In this document: piece by piece, positions 8,386 through 16,706 of the stretch
Layout of the letters: every line of letters starts with the position of its first letter
Position numbering within the stretch: the first letter of the stretch is position 1
DNA from: Solirubrobacterales bacterium
GTDB lineage: Bacteria > Actinomycetota > Thermoleophilia > Solirubrobacterales > Solirubrobacteraceae
DNA: 58,357 nt
Direction of reading: 5' to 3'
NCBI GenBank assembly: GCA_027449125.1
Contig: DAIDME010000110.1
Coordinates: forward strand, 1-58,357
Translations under genes and position numbers: made by a program
The notes under the pieces: model-generated
Databases searched by the model: none
What the model saw: only the letters and a program-made list of their open reading frames with translations
What the model was told of the DNA's origin: nothing

Positions 8386-9327
8386 ATGACCGACGAGCCC
8401 ACACACCCCGAGCTTGTGCTGGCGCTGGCCCGCCGCCTGCGCGAGGCGGTGGCGCCGCAGCTCGGCTCGCAGGCCGGGAGGGCGGCGATCGGCGAGGGCG
8501 CCGGCGGCGATGTGACCTTCGCGATCGACGCGACCGCCGAGGCGGCGCTCGCCCAGTTCGTCGCAGATCACGCGCCCTGGGCAGCGTTCTACTCCGAGGA
8601 CCGCGGGCTGGTGGCGCCCGACGGTGGCGAGACGCACGTGCTCGTGGTGGACCCGATCGACGGCACCCGCCCGGCGATGGCCGGCCTCGAATCGGCCTGC
8701 GTCGCGGTGGCGCTCGCGCCGCTCGACCGCGACCCGCGCATGTCCGACATCGAGTGCGCCTGCGTGCTCGAGATCAAGAGCGGCGACTGGTTCCTGGCCC
8801 GCCGCGGTGAGGGGGTGCTCTCGCCACGCGCGGTCAGCCTCTCGGCCAACACCGGGACCGACACGATGTTCTGGGCCTACGGCTTCCGCGGCCGCCCCGC
8901 GCGCGCCACCACCGAGGTGCTGGCGGAGCTGATCGACGCCTCCTCGGTGACCGGCGGCAGCTTCGAGCTGGGCTCGCAGGCGTTCGCGATGACACGCCTG
9001 GTCACCGGCCAGCTCGACGCCGTGATCGAGGTCGGCTCCCGCATGATCGACGAGGTCCCCGGCATGGCGCAGGAGTTCCTGCGCGTCGGCCACGGGCAGA
9101 TCCTCAACAACTCGCCCTACGACCTGGCGGCCCCGTGGCTGTGCCTGGTGGAAGCGGGCGGCGTGGCGAGCGACGGCTGGGGACGGCCGCTGGATGGCCG
9201 GCTGCTGCTCGGCACCGGCCACGACTTCCAGATCTCCTCGATCTGCGCCGCCAACCCGGCCCTGCACGCGCAGCTGGTGGAGGCGGTTGACGACGGGATC
9301 GGTCGCCTGCGGGCGCTGGCGCGGTGA
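8386..9327 (+). CDS. Inositol-monophosphatase-family sugar phosphatase
   Basis: Mg-dependent phosphatase of the IMPase/FBPase fold, 313 residues from the ATG at 8386 (a GTG at 8359 is also in frame). Metal-site residues are visible: Glu71 in YSEDRG, the DPIDGT box at 89-94 (Asp89, Asp92) and a late YDLAAPW segment corresponding to the usual WDxAA. It overlaps the GT20 synthase gene by GTGA, so the two are made together. No OtsB-type (HAD) phosphatase is nearby, which raises the possibility that this enzyme dephosphorylates the GT20 product. The real substrate is unproven. Confidence 0.85.
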   Translation: MTDEPTHPELVLALARRLREAVAPQLGSQAGRAAIGEGAGGDVTFAIDATAEAALAQFVADHAPWAAFYSEDRGLVAPDGGETHVLVVDPIDGTRPAMAGLESACVAVALAPLDRDPRMSDIECACVLEIKSGDWFLARRGEGVLSPRAVSLSANTGTDTMFWAYGFRGRPARATTEVLAELIDASSVTGGSFELGSQAFAMTRLVTGQLDAVIEVGSRMIDEVPGMAQEFLRVGHGQILNNSPYDLAAPWLCLVEAGGVASDGWGRPLDGRLLLGTGHDFQISSICAANPALHAQLVEAVDDGIGRLRALAR

Positions 9328-10793
9328 GCGCTCAGATGGAAGACCCGCTGATCCTCGTCTCAAACCGCGGCCCGGTCACCTTCCAGGCCGACGGGCGCTC
9401 GAAGCGGGGCACCGGCGGCCTGGTCACCGCGCTGATGGGTCTCGCCCGCCACCGCGAGGTGACCTGGGTCGCCTCGGCGATGAGCGAGGGTGACATCGCC
9501 ATGGCGGCCCGCCACGGGGGCCGCGCGTTCCCGGTGACCGGCACCGAGGGCACCCAGTACCGCGTCAAGCTGGTCGCCTCCGACCCCGAGGCCTACGACC
9601 GCTTCTACAACATCATCGCCAACCCGATGCTGTGGTTCATCCAGCACTACCTCTGGGACCAGTCGAACGCTCCGGACATCCGCCGCAACGAGACCGAGGC
9701 CTTCGAGTTCGGTTACAACATCGTCAACGAGGACCTCGCCCGCGCCGTGCTCGAGGAGATCGACGGGCTCGCGAGACCGGTCGTGATGATCCACGACTAC
9801 CACCTCTACACGCTGCCGGCGCTCATCCGCCGCGCCCGCCCCGACGCGTTCATGACCCACTTCGTGCACATCCCCTGGAGCCAGTCGGACTCCTGGCGGG
9901 TGCTGCCGTCCGTGATCCGCGAGGAGCTCTACCACGGCATCCTCGCCAATGACATCGTCGGCTTTCACACCACCTCCTACCGGCGCAACTTCCTGCAGTG
10001 CTGCGAGGATCTGCTCGGGCTGGAGGTCGACCACCGCGCCGGCCTGGTCACGCTGGACGGACGCAGCGTCTGGGTGCGCGCCTACCCGCTGCCGATCGAC
10101 TCGGAGGCCGTACGCCGCGTCGCGGCGCGCCCGCGCGTGCGCGAGTTCGAGCAGGAGCTGCTGCGCCGCCGGCGCGACCACGTGATCCTGCGCGTGGACC
10201 GTGCCGACCTGTCGAAGAACGTGCTGCGCGGCTTCACGGGCTTTGACCTGTTCCTGGAACAGCACCCCGAGTTCCGTGAGCGCGTCACCTTCATCGCCCA
10301 GCTGATGCCCTCCCGAACCGATGTAGCGGAGTACGCCGAGTACCTGGAGCGCATCGAGGCGGTCGTGGCGCTCGTCAACCACCGCCACGGCTCGCCGGAC
10401 TGGATGCCGATCCAGCTGAAGGTTCGCGACGACCTGGAGGAGGCCGTCGCCGCCTACAGGCACTACGACGTGCTGATGGTCAACGCCATGTTCGACGGCA
10501 TGAACCTGGTCGCCAAGGAGGGGCCGATGGTCAACGAGCGCGCCGGCGTCTCGATCCTGTCGGAGAACACCGGCGCGCACGAGGAGCTCGGTGACTACGC
10601 GCTGTCGGTCAACCCGTTTGACGTGCAGGAGCTGGCCGACTCGATCCACGCGGCGCTGACGATGCCGGTGGCGGAGCGCCAGCGCCGGATCGCGGGGCTC
10701 AGGGAGCGGATCACGGCCCGCAACCCGGGGGACTGGATCGACGAGCAGCTGCGCGACATCCGGGCCAAGGAGCGCGGCGCGTCGGGCGAGTAG
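9324..10793 (+). CDS. otsA: GT20 alpha,alpha-trehalose-phosphate synthase
   Basis: Retaining glycosyltransferase joining a nucleotide-sugar glucose to glucose 6-phosphate. 489 residues from the GTG at 9324 (ATG at 9336 is an alternative). Landmarks: SNRGPVTF near 13, GGLVTAL near 33, the active-site HDYHL beginning at His157, DRADLSKN near 292 (basic sugar-phosphate contact) and FDGMNLVAKE near 392, the nucleotide-binding segment. Closely related GT20 enzymes make glucosylglycerol phosphate, so trehalose is the likelier but not the only product. It is translationally coupled to the phosphatase gene upstream. Confidence 0.88.
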   Translation: MSAQMEDPLILVSNRGPVTFQADGRSKRGTGGLVTALMGLARHREVTWVASAMSEGDIAMAARHGGRAFPVTGTEGTQYRVKLVASDPEAYDRFYNIIANPMLWFIQHYLWDQSNAPDIRRNETEAFEFGYNIVNEDLARAVLEEIDGLARPVVMIHDYHLYTLPALIRRARPDAFMTHFVHIPWSQSDSWRVLPSVIREELYHGILANDIVGFHTTSYRRNFLQCCEDLLGLEVDHRAGLVTLDGRSVWVRAYPLPIDSEAVRRVAARPRVREFEQELLRRRRDHVILRVDRADLSKNVLRGFTGFDLFLEQHPEFRERVTFIAQLMPSRTDVAEYAEYLERIEAVVALVNHRHGSPDWMPIQLKVRDDLEEAVAAYRHYDVLMVNAMFDGMNLVAKEGPMVNERAGVSILSENTGAHEELGDYALSVNPFDVQELADSIHAALTMPVAERQRRIAGLRERITARNPGDWIDEQLRDIRAKERGASGE

Positions 10794-10797
10794 GGAG

Positions 10798-10821
10798 GGC
10801 GCGGGCCAGCGGGCCCGCGCC
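10798..10821. terminator. Hairpin terminator between converging genes
   Basis: GGCGCGGGCC (10798-10807) and its complement (10812-10821) form a perfect 10-base stem with a 4-base loop, five bases after the otsA stop and 24 before the desaturase stop. There is no T-run. Confidence 0.6.
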
Positions 10822-10845
10822 GGCGTCACAGCCCGCGCCCAGCGC

Positions 10846-11808
10846 TCAGCGAGAGGCGAGCTTCGCGCGCTGGCGCTCGGGCGCGATCCGGATCACGTTC
10901 CAGGCCAGGCCGAGCTTCTCCAGCACGGCGATGATCGCGGCCGAGATGTCGAGCTCCCACCACTTCAGGCCGTGCACGGCCGAGCGCGGGAAGGCGTGGT
11001 GGTTGTGGTGCCAGGACTCGCCCAGCGAGAAGGGCGCGAGCCACCAGACGTTGGTGGAGTGGTCCTCGATATCGAAGCGGCGGCGGCCGAAGATGTGGCA
11101 GACCGAGTTGACCGACCAGGTGACGTGGTGCACGAAGAAGACGCGCACGAGCCCGCCCCAGATGAGGCCCTCCAGGGCGCCCTTGGCGGTGAAGCCCTCC
11201 AGGGCGAAGCCGGCCAGCGTCGGGATCAGCAGCGTCAGCGCCACCATCGCCGGGAACATCCGCCCGATGCGGCGCATCGCCCCGTCCTCGTAGAGGTCGG
11301 CGGCGTACTTCTTCCAGTCTGACTGGCCCTGAGTCTCCATCAGCCAGCCGGCGTGGGCGTGCCAGAAGCCGGCGAGGCCCTGGCCGTGGCCGACGTGAGG
11401 GCTGTGCGGGTCGCCCTCGACATCGGTGAACGCGTGGTGCTTGCGGTGGTCTGCCACCCAGTCGAGCACCGAGCCCTCGACCGACAGCGAGCCCAGCACG
11501 GCGAAGGTGCGCTCGAGCCACGGGTAGGTCTGGAAGGCGCGGTGCGTGAGCAGGCGGTGGAAGCCGACCGTCACGCCCACCGCCGTGAGCAGGTACATCG
11601 CGACCATGATCCCCACGACCGTCCAGTTGACCCAGTTGTCCCAGAGCAGCACGATCGCCGCCAGCACACCGGCGAACGGGACGACCACGCCGGCGAGGTT
11701 GGCGAGGCGCTCGCGGCGCGTGATCGGTGGCGGGGTGAAGTCCTCGGCGGACCGGGACGGTGCCTTGCGGGACCTGGCTGGCTGTGGCGCGGTAGTGCTC
11801 ATGGGCAT
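10846..11808 (-). CDS. Fatty acid (acyl-CoA delta-9 type) desaturase
   Basis: Membrane di-iron desaturase that puts a cis double bond into saturated acyl chains. The three histidine boxes are complete: HRLLTH after the second membrane segment, HRKHH about 40 residues later, and HHNHH in the C-terminal third (ESWHHNHHAFP). Four membrane segments flank them. About 320 residues is normal. ATGs at 11814, 11808 and 11802 are all in frame; 11808 is preferred because TATGTA ends six bases upstream, with TGGACA 17 bases before it. Its role is probably membrane-fluidity control. Confidence 0.93.
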   Translation of the reverse strand: MPMSTTAPQPARSRKAPSRSAEDFTPPPITRRERLANLAGVVVPFAGVLAAIVLLWDNWVNWTVVGIMVAMYLLTAVGVTVGFHRLLTHRAFQTYPWLERTFAVLGSLSVEGSVLDWVADHRKHHAFTDVEGDPHSPHVGHGQGLAGFWHAHAGWLMETQGQSDWKKYAADLYEDGAMRRIGRMFPAMVALTLLIPTLAGFALEGFTAKGALEGLIWGGLVRVFFVHHVTWSVNSVCHIFGRRRFDIEDHSTNVWWLAPFSLGESWHHNHHAFPRSAVHGLKWWELDISAAIIAVLEKLGLAWNVIRIAPERQRAKLASR

Positions 11809-11866
11809 CAGCATTACATACCTTTGACAGCAGATCTTGTCCAGCGATGAGGAGCTACCACGGACG

Positions 11867-11889
11867 TTTTTATACGCGCGGCATAAAAA
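11867..11889. repeat. AT-rich inverted repeat upstream of the desaturase
   Basis: TTTTTAT (11867-11873) and ATAAAAA (11883-11889) flank a GC-rich 9-base centre in an otherwise very GC-rich sequence. It lies about 60 bases upstream of the desaturase start and just after the livF stop, so it may be an operator, a promoter UP-like element or a terminator for livF. Confidence 0.4.
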
Positions 11890-11893
11890 ATGG

Positions 11894-12652
11894 TCACTCG
11901 ATCCCGAAGTACGCGCGCTTCAGGGCGGCGTCGTCGCGTAGCTCCACGACCGTGCCGTCGAAGCGCCGCCGCCCGCCCTCGATCACGACCGCGCGCTGCG
12001 CCAGATCGAGGAAGACGGTGTTCTGCTCGGCGATCAGCAGTGCCACCTCGCTGCGCTGCACCTGCCGCAGGACCTCCACGACCTCCTGCACCGCGACCGG
12101 CGAGAGGCCGGAGGAGGGCTCGTCCATCACGATCAGGCTGGGGTCGCCCATCAGCACCTTTGCGACCCCGACCAGCTTGCGCTGGCCGCCGGAGAGGCTG
12201 CCCGCCGGGCGTGACCTGAACTTGGCGAGCAGCGGGAAGCCGTCGTAGGTGCGCTCGAGGTTGTTCTGCGCCTGCCTGCGGCCGAGCCTGTAGGCGCCGA
12301 GCAGCAGGTTCTCGCGCACGCTCAGCTCCGGGAAGACGCCGACCTCCGTCATGAAGCCGATGCCCCGGGCCACGCGGCGGTCGGTCCGCAGGCCGCTGAC
12401 GTCCTCGCCGCGCAGCCAGACCGTGCCGTGCATCAGCGGCAGCAGGCCGAGGGCCACGCGCAGCAGCGTGCTCTTGCCCGCCCCGTTGGCGCCGAGGATG
12501 ACGACCCGCTCGCCCGCCCCAACCGACAGATTGATGTCCCACAGGACCTGCATCGACCCGTAGCCGGCGGCGACCGCGCGCAACTCGAGCAGCGCCTCCG
12601 AAGCGGGCGGCGGCCCGTCCTGCGGGTGCGCCGGGCTTGACGGCTCAGCCAC
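11894..12652 (-). CDS. livF: Branched-chain amino acid-type ABC transporter ATPase (LivF-like)
   Basis: 252-residue ABC ATPase, second of the two energising subunits of a LivFGHMJ-type importer. Walker A GANGAGKS near 54, signature LSGGQRKLVGVAKVL, Walker B LIVMDEPSSGLSP and the switch His region (IAEQNT; Gln in place of His, as is usual in LivF). It is the last gene of a five-gene minus-strand operon and overlaps livG by 8 bases. The substrate could be amino acids, amides or other small molecules. Confidence 0.92.
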   Translation of the reverse strand: MAEPSSPAHPQDGPPPASEALLELRAVAAGYGSMQVLWDINLSVGAGERVVILGANGAGKSTLLRVALGLLPLMHGTVWLRGEDVSGLRTDRRVARGIGFMTEVGVFPELSVRENLLLGAYRLGRRQAQNNLERTYDGFPLLAKFRSRPAGSLSGGQRKLVGVAKVLMGDPSLIVMDEPSSGLSPVAVQEVVEVLRQVQRSEVALLIAEQNTVFLDLAQRAVVIEGGRRRFDGTVVELRDDAALKRAYFGIE

Positions 12653-13394
12653 CGATGAACACCTTGACCACGGCCGGGTCGGAGAGCGCCTCCGACAGCC
12701 CCCCGGAGAAGATCACCGCGCCGGCGTTCAGCACCGTGACGCTGTCTGCCACCTGCTCCAGAAAGCCCATCAGGTGCTCGACGACGACCATCGTCATGCC
12801 AAGCTCGGCCACGAGCCGGCGCAGGATCCCGGCGAGCTCGTCCAGCTCGGTCTTGGACAGGCCCGCGCCGAGCTCGTCCACCAGCAGCAGACGCGGCCCG
12901 GTGACCAGGGCGCGGGCGAGGTCGAGGCGCTTCTGGTCTGACGCCGTGAGCTCGGAGGCGAGCCGCTCCTCGCGCCCGCCCAGCCCGACGAGCTCGAGGA
13001 TCTCCGCGTCTGTGAGCCTGCTGCCGTGGAAGGCGACCGCGAGGTTCTCACGCGCGGTGAGCGCCGGGAAGGGCTTGGGGATCTGAAAGGTCCGGTTGAT
13101 CCCGCGCCGCGCGAGCCGGAACGGGGCCTTGCCGGAGACATCCTGCCCCTCCAGCAGGACGCGGCCACTGGTGGGGGCGAGCAGGCCGGAGATCACGTTG
13201 ATGACGGTCGTCTTGCCCGAGCCGTTGGGGCCAACCAGCCCGAGCACCTCGCCCCGGTCGACGCGCAGGCTGACCTCGTCGAGCGCCCGCAGCGGCCCGA
13301 ACAGCTTGGTGACGGCGGCGACCGCCAGCAGCGCGCTTGCTGGCGGTGCCTCGCCGATCGGTGCAGCCGAAGCCGACTCAGCCGGCATCGGCAC
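12645..13394 (-). CDS. livG: Branched-chain amino acid-type ABC transporter ATPase (LivG-like)
   Basis: 249-residue ABC ATPase pairing with LivF. Walker A GPNGSGKTT near 55, Walker B LLLVDELGAGLS and switch His in VVVEHLM. The signature is LTASDQKRLDLARAL rather than LSGGQ; LivG proteins commonly vary here, although Asp-Glu-Leu in place of Asp-Glu-Pro after Walker B is a further departure. It overlaps livM by 17 bases and livF by 8 bases, supporting one operon. Confidence 0.92.
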   Translation of the reverse strand: MPMPAESASAAPIGEAPPASALLAVAAVTKLFGPLRALDEVSLRVDRGEVLGLVGPNGSGKTTVINVISGLLAPTSGRVLLEGQDVSGKAPFRLARRGINRTFQIPKPFPALTARENLAVAFHGSRLTDAEILELVGLGGREERLASELTASDQKRLDLARALVTGPRLLLVDELGAGLSKTELDELAGILRRLVAELGMTMVVVEHLMGFLEQVADSVTVLNAGAVIFSGGLSEALSDPAVVKVFIGG

Positions 13395-14379
13395 CCCGTG
13401 TCGCCAGGCGTCGCCGCGCGCCGAGCAGCACAGCGGCCAGACCGCCCGGCAGGAACAGCGCGATGACCACGATCACGACGCCGAAGATGAGCTGGAAGTA
13501 CTGAGGGTCGTTGACGCCTATGGCGTTGTAGACGTAGTACAGCACGACGGCGCCCACCACGGGGCCGAGCACCGTCCCAACGCCGCCGAACAGGGCAAAG
13601 ACGATCGCGAACAGCGAGATCGTCGTGTCGAACACCGCGGTCGGGTAGAAGGTGGAGATCGCCCAGGCGTAGACGCCGCCGGCGAGCCCGGCGAGCAGCG
13701 CGCTGAGCAGCCACGCTCCGGTGCGGGCGGCTACCACGTTGACCCCGGCATAGCTGGCGCTCACCTGGTCGGCGCGCACCGCCCGCAGCTGCAGACCCAG
13801 CCGTGAGCGGCGCAGGACGACGACGACGAGCATCGCGAAGGCGACGATCACGACCGCGGTCCAGTAGCTGCCGCCGGAGCTGAAGACCTGCGATAGATCG
13901 GCCCCATAGGGTCCGTTCGTAACGGACTGAAGGGACGGGTTGGAGACCAGCGAGGAGAGTGCCAGCGCGGCCGCCAGGCTGGCGATCGCGAAGTAGGCCC
14001 CGCGCAGGCGCAGCAGCGGGATCAGCACGATCGCGACGAGCACCGCGCAGACGCCGCCGAGCACCGTCGCCTCCACGGCGCCCGCGCCGAGATGAGCGAC
14101 CGCGATGTAGGTGCCGTAGGCGCCGGCCCCGAAAAAGCCGACGTAGCCGAACGGGAGATAGCCGGTGAAGCCGTAGATCACGTTCACGCCCTGCGCCAGC
14201 ACCACGTAGACCATGATGGTCACGAGCAGCAGCAGGTTCGAGTCGACCGTCCGCGCGAGCGCAAACAGGACGGTCGGCACGAGCACGGCGGCCACGTCGG
14301 CACCGCGCCTGCGCCAGGTCTGCGCGCGAGTGGCCCGCTGGCCACTCGCGCCGGCGACGCCCTCAGGCATAGCGCACAC
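13378..14379 (-). CDS. livM: Branched-chain amino acid-type ABC transporter permease (LivM-like)
   Basis: 333-residue permease with about ten membrane segments. The LivM cytoplasmic loop that contacts the ATPases is visible (RLGLQLRAVRADQVSASYAG), as is the FGGVGTVLGPVVGA segment near the end. It overlaps livG and livH by 17 bases each, typical of tight translational coupling. Confidence 0.92.
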   Translation of the reverse strand: MCAMPEGVAGASGQRATRAQTWRRRGADVAAVLVPTVLFALARTVDSNLLLLVTIMVYVVLAQGVNVIYGFTGYLPFGYVGFFGAGAYGTYIAVAHLGAGAVEATVLGGVCAVLVAIVLIPLLRLRGAYFAIASLAAALALSSLVSNPSLQSVTNGPYGADLSQVFSSGGSYWTAVVIVAFAMLVVVVLRRSRLGLQLRAVRADQVSASYAGVNVVAARTGAWLLSALLAGLAGGVYAWAISTFYPTAVFDTTISLFAIVFALFGGVGTVLGPVVGAVVLYYVYNAIGVNDPQYFQLIFGVVIVVIALFLPGGLAAVLLGARRRLATRGADAG

Positions 14380-15238
14380 GCCTGCCGAGCAGGCCCTCGG
14401 GCTTGACGAGCATCACCGCAAGCAGCAGCACGTAGGGCACGAGCCCGGCCCAGTTGGGCTCATAGCTCTGCGCGAACTGCTCCGCCAAACCGAAGACCAG
14501 GCCGCCCACGAGCGCGCCGCCGGGGTTGCCCAGGCCGCCGATCACCACCACGGCAAAGGCTGTCGTCGTGAGGCCCGGGCCATCGGTCGGCGCGACCCCC
14601 CCGTTGACGTAGACGCTGAGCGCGCCGGCGGACGCGGCGAGGGCGAGGGCGATGCCGAAGGAGAGCGCCGAGGTGCGATCCACGTCGATGCCCGAGAGCA
14701 TCGCGTCGGCGCGGCTGCTCATCAGCGCGCGCGTCGCGAGCCCCAGGCGGCTGCGGTAGAGGTAGAACATCACGAGCAGCGCCCCGGGCACGGCGACCGC
14801 CGCCGCGGCCGGGTAGTAGTTGGGAAAGCTCTGCCCGAGGATCCGGACCGCGCCGTTGCCGATCGGGCCGGTGAGCAGCGTGTCCTGGTTGACGCTGAAG
14901 CCGATCGTCGCCAGCGCCTCGATCACCTGGGAGACGCCGAAGAAGAGGATCAGCGAAACCATCTCCGGGTCGCTGGAGCGACCCAGGCTGGGGGCGACGA
15001 AGCGGTAGAACGCCATCCCCAGCGCGACCGCCAGCGGAACCGCGATCGGGATCGCGAACAGCGGGTTGATGTGCGCCTGCGTGCTCAGCTCGTACGCGAG
15101 GTACGAGCCGAGCACGATGACGTCGCCGTGAGCGATGTTCACGACCCGGAGCACGCCGAAGGCGAGGCTCAGGCCGAGCGCCGCGAAGCCGTAGAACAGT
15201 CCGATCAGGACGCCTGCGATGAGTGCGTATAGGACCAT
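14363..15238 (-). CDS. livH: Branched-chain amino acid-type ABC transporter permease (LivH-like)
   Basis: 291 residues from the ATG at 15238. It begins with the LivH pattern (GLFYGFAALGLSLAFGVLRV, VNIAHGDVIVLGSYLAYEL) and keeps the coupling loop SRADAMLSGID and the GGLGNPGGALVGG segment. The frame is open further upstream but that stretch is arginine-rich and not family-like. It follows the binding-protein gene by 28 bases. Confidence 0.92.
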   Translation of the reverse strand: MVLYALIAGVLIGLFYGFAALGLSLAFGVLRVVNIAHGDVIVLGSYLAYELSTQAHINPLFAIPIAVPLAVALGMAFYRFVAPSLGRSSDPEMVSLILFFGVSQVIEALATIGFSVNQDTLLTGPIGNGAVRILGQSFPNYYPAAAAVAVPGALLVMFYLYRSRLGLATRALMSSRADAMLSGIDVDRTSALSFGIALALAASAGALSVYVNGGVAPTDGPGLTTTAFAVVVIGGLGNPGGALVGGLVFGLAEQFAQSYEPNWAGLVPYVLLLAVMLVKPEGLLGRRVRYA

Positions 15239-15266
15239 TCGAGACGGCTCCGCGGCGCGCTCCGGA

Positions 15267-16544
15267 TCAGCCCTTCGGGGCCGGGTACTTGGCCTTGGTC
15301 GTCGCCAGGTTCGTCGGGTAGACGACCTTGATCGCGGTGCCGCCGTGGCTCGGGAACACCTGGCCGACCGGCAGGAACTCACCCTCCTCCTCGCCGTCCT
15401 TGGTGATCTTGAACTGGCCGATCGCCGTGGTCAGCTTGCCGGACGCGTTGCCGACCGCCCGACGCATCGCCAGCTGCGAGAAGCTGGTGGCCTTGTTCAG
15501 GGCCTCCTGGGCGATCAGCGCCGTGCCGTAGCCGGCCATCGCCGGGTAGTCGACCGCCTGCGACGGGAAGGCCGCCTTGAACGCCCTGGAGAACTGGGCG
15601 GTGTTGAGCCCGAGGTTCACCTTGGGGTAGGGGACCAGCGGCGGCGTCGCGTAGGTGTAGGTGTAGCCCAGGTTCTTGGTGCCCACCTGCTGCTGGAAGA
15701 GCTGCGGCAGCTGTCCCGGGAACACGGTGAACACCATGTTGAACTTGTGGCCGGCCGACGGCAGGGTGTTCAGGAACGGGATGTCGTTGGTGTTGTAGCC
15801 AAGCTCGATCACGGCCTGCGGGTTGGTCGCGGCGATCGAGTCGATCAGCGTGCCGTAGGTGGTGGTCGTGGTCGCGGTGGACTGGTAGTAGACCGGCTTG
15901 ACGCCGTGCGCGATCAGCCCGTGGTCGAGGGTCGCCGCCTGCGCCGCGTCAAAGTCGTTGGCGTCATAGAGGATGGCGATCTTCTTGATGTGCTTTGCGA
16001 CCAGGAACTGCACCAGCGGGTCCGGCCAGAAGGCGGAGTTGCGGATCCCGGCGCCGACGATGTAGGGGTTGTTCGGCGTGAAGAACACCGTGCCGCTGGC
16101 GGTCGCGTCGAACAGCAGCTGGTGGTGGTCCTGCGCGATCGACACGGCCGGTGCGGTCAGCACCGAGCCGAAGTCGGGGATCATGATGTTGACGTGGTTC
16201 TGGGTGATCAGCTGGCTGTAGAGGGTCGCCGCCGTGGTCGGTGAGCTCTGGTCGTTGTAGGCGACCAGCTTGACGTGGATCTTCTTCTTGTAGGCCGCGA
16301 CGTAGACGCCGCCCTGCTTGTTCATCTGGTTGACCCAGAACTTGACGCCGTCGTACTGCGGGATCGAGTCGGCGGCGTACGCCCCGGATGACGCATACAG
16401 CGTTCCGACCACGATCTGCTTGGGTGCACTCGCCGCGGACGCGCGCGTGTGGCCGGCCTGTGCCTGGGTTGCGGCGATGGCAACCACGCCACCTGTTGCG
16501 GCGCAGACACCCGCGAGGCCCAAAAGCCTTCTGTGTACCTTCAT
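15267..16544 (-). CDS. Periplasmic-binding-protein-type substrate receptor of the first ABC importer
   Basis: 425-residue type I solute-binding protein (LivJ/AmiC-like fold). A Sec signal peptide ends near AQA at 28-30; there is no clear lipobox (AGVC fits poorly), so the protein may be released or retained in the wall. The start ATG has a strong AAGGAGAGAGGA upstream. The ligand domain begins QIVVGTLYASSGAYAAD. It is paralogous to the product of 20720-22012 over its length (shared segments include SDFGSVLTAPA/PDFGSVLTAPA and NPYIV). First gene of the operon; the ligand is not predictable. Confidence 0.9.
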   Translation of the reverse strand: MKVHRRLLGLAGVCAATGGVVAIAATQAQAGHTRASAASAPKQIVVGTLYASSGAYAADSIPQYDGVKFWVNQMNKQGGVYVAAYKKKIHVKLVAYNDQSSPTTAATLYSQLITQNHVNIMIPDFGSVLTAPAVSIAQDHHQLLFDATASGTVFFTPNNPYIVGAGIRNSAFWPDPLVQFLVAKHIKKIAILYDANDFDAAQAATLDHGLIAHGVKPVYYQSTATTTTTYGTLIDSIAATNPQAVIELGYNTNDIPFLNTLPSAGHKFNMVFTVFPGQLPQLFQQQVGTKNLGYTYTYATPPLVPYPKVNLGLNTAQFSRAFKAAFPSQAVDYPAMAGYGTALIAQEALNKATSFSQLAMRRAVGNASGKLTTAIGQFKITKDGEEEGEFLPVGQVFPSHGGTAIKVVYPTNLATTKAKYPAPKG

Positions 16545-16578
16545 GTTCCTCTCTCCTTAGGTTTACTTTACTGCTCGT

Positions 16579-16643
16579 TGCGCGCGCTTGCAGCGCGCGC
16601 GAACGCCAACGCGCGGTGGCCACCGTTCTGGCGTGTGTATACA
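16579..16643. promoter_or_regulatory. Intergenic control region: GC hairpin and GTATAC palindrome
   Basis: Between the divergent binding-protein and gntR genes. GCGCGCGCT (16580-16588) pairs perfectly with 16592-16600 around a 3-base loop; in the binding-protein mRNA this is a very stable 5'-leader hairpin. TGTATACA (16636-16643) is a perfect 8-base palindrome of the kind recognised by GntR/FCD regulators, and a related TGTCTACA occurs at 16681-16688. Confidence 0.5.
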
Positions 16644-16680
16644 GCGTAGCGCCACGATACTGAGTGTGCAAGCAAGAGCG

Positions 16681-16702
16681 TGTCTACACTCGGCTACACT
16701 CG
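16681..16702 (+). promoter_or_regulatory. gntR promoter with phased direct repeat
   Basis: CTACACTCG occurs at 16684-16692 and again at 16694-16702, one helical turn apart. The second copy contains TACACT (16695-16700), which ends six bases before the GTG at 16707 and fits the leaderless -10 spacing seen at other genes here. A regulator binding the repeat would block its own promoter. Confidence 0.45.
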
Positions 16703-16706
16703 CCCG

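Noticed and set aside
9360..10829. 489-codon open frame on the minus strand over otsA
   Set aside because: It mirrors the codon structure of otsA, has no recognisable domain, and the plus-strand gene has every family motif. Long antisense frames are expected at this GC content.
12645..13394. Inactive ATPase because the LSGGQ signature is missing
   Set aside because: LivG subunits often have a diverged signature of this type (LxxxxxxRLELARAL), so this alone is not unusual.
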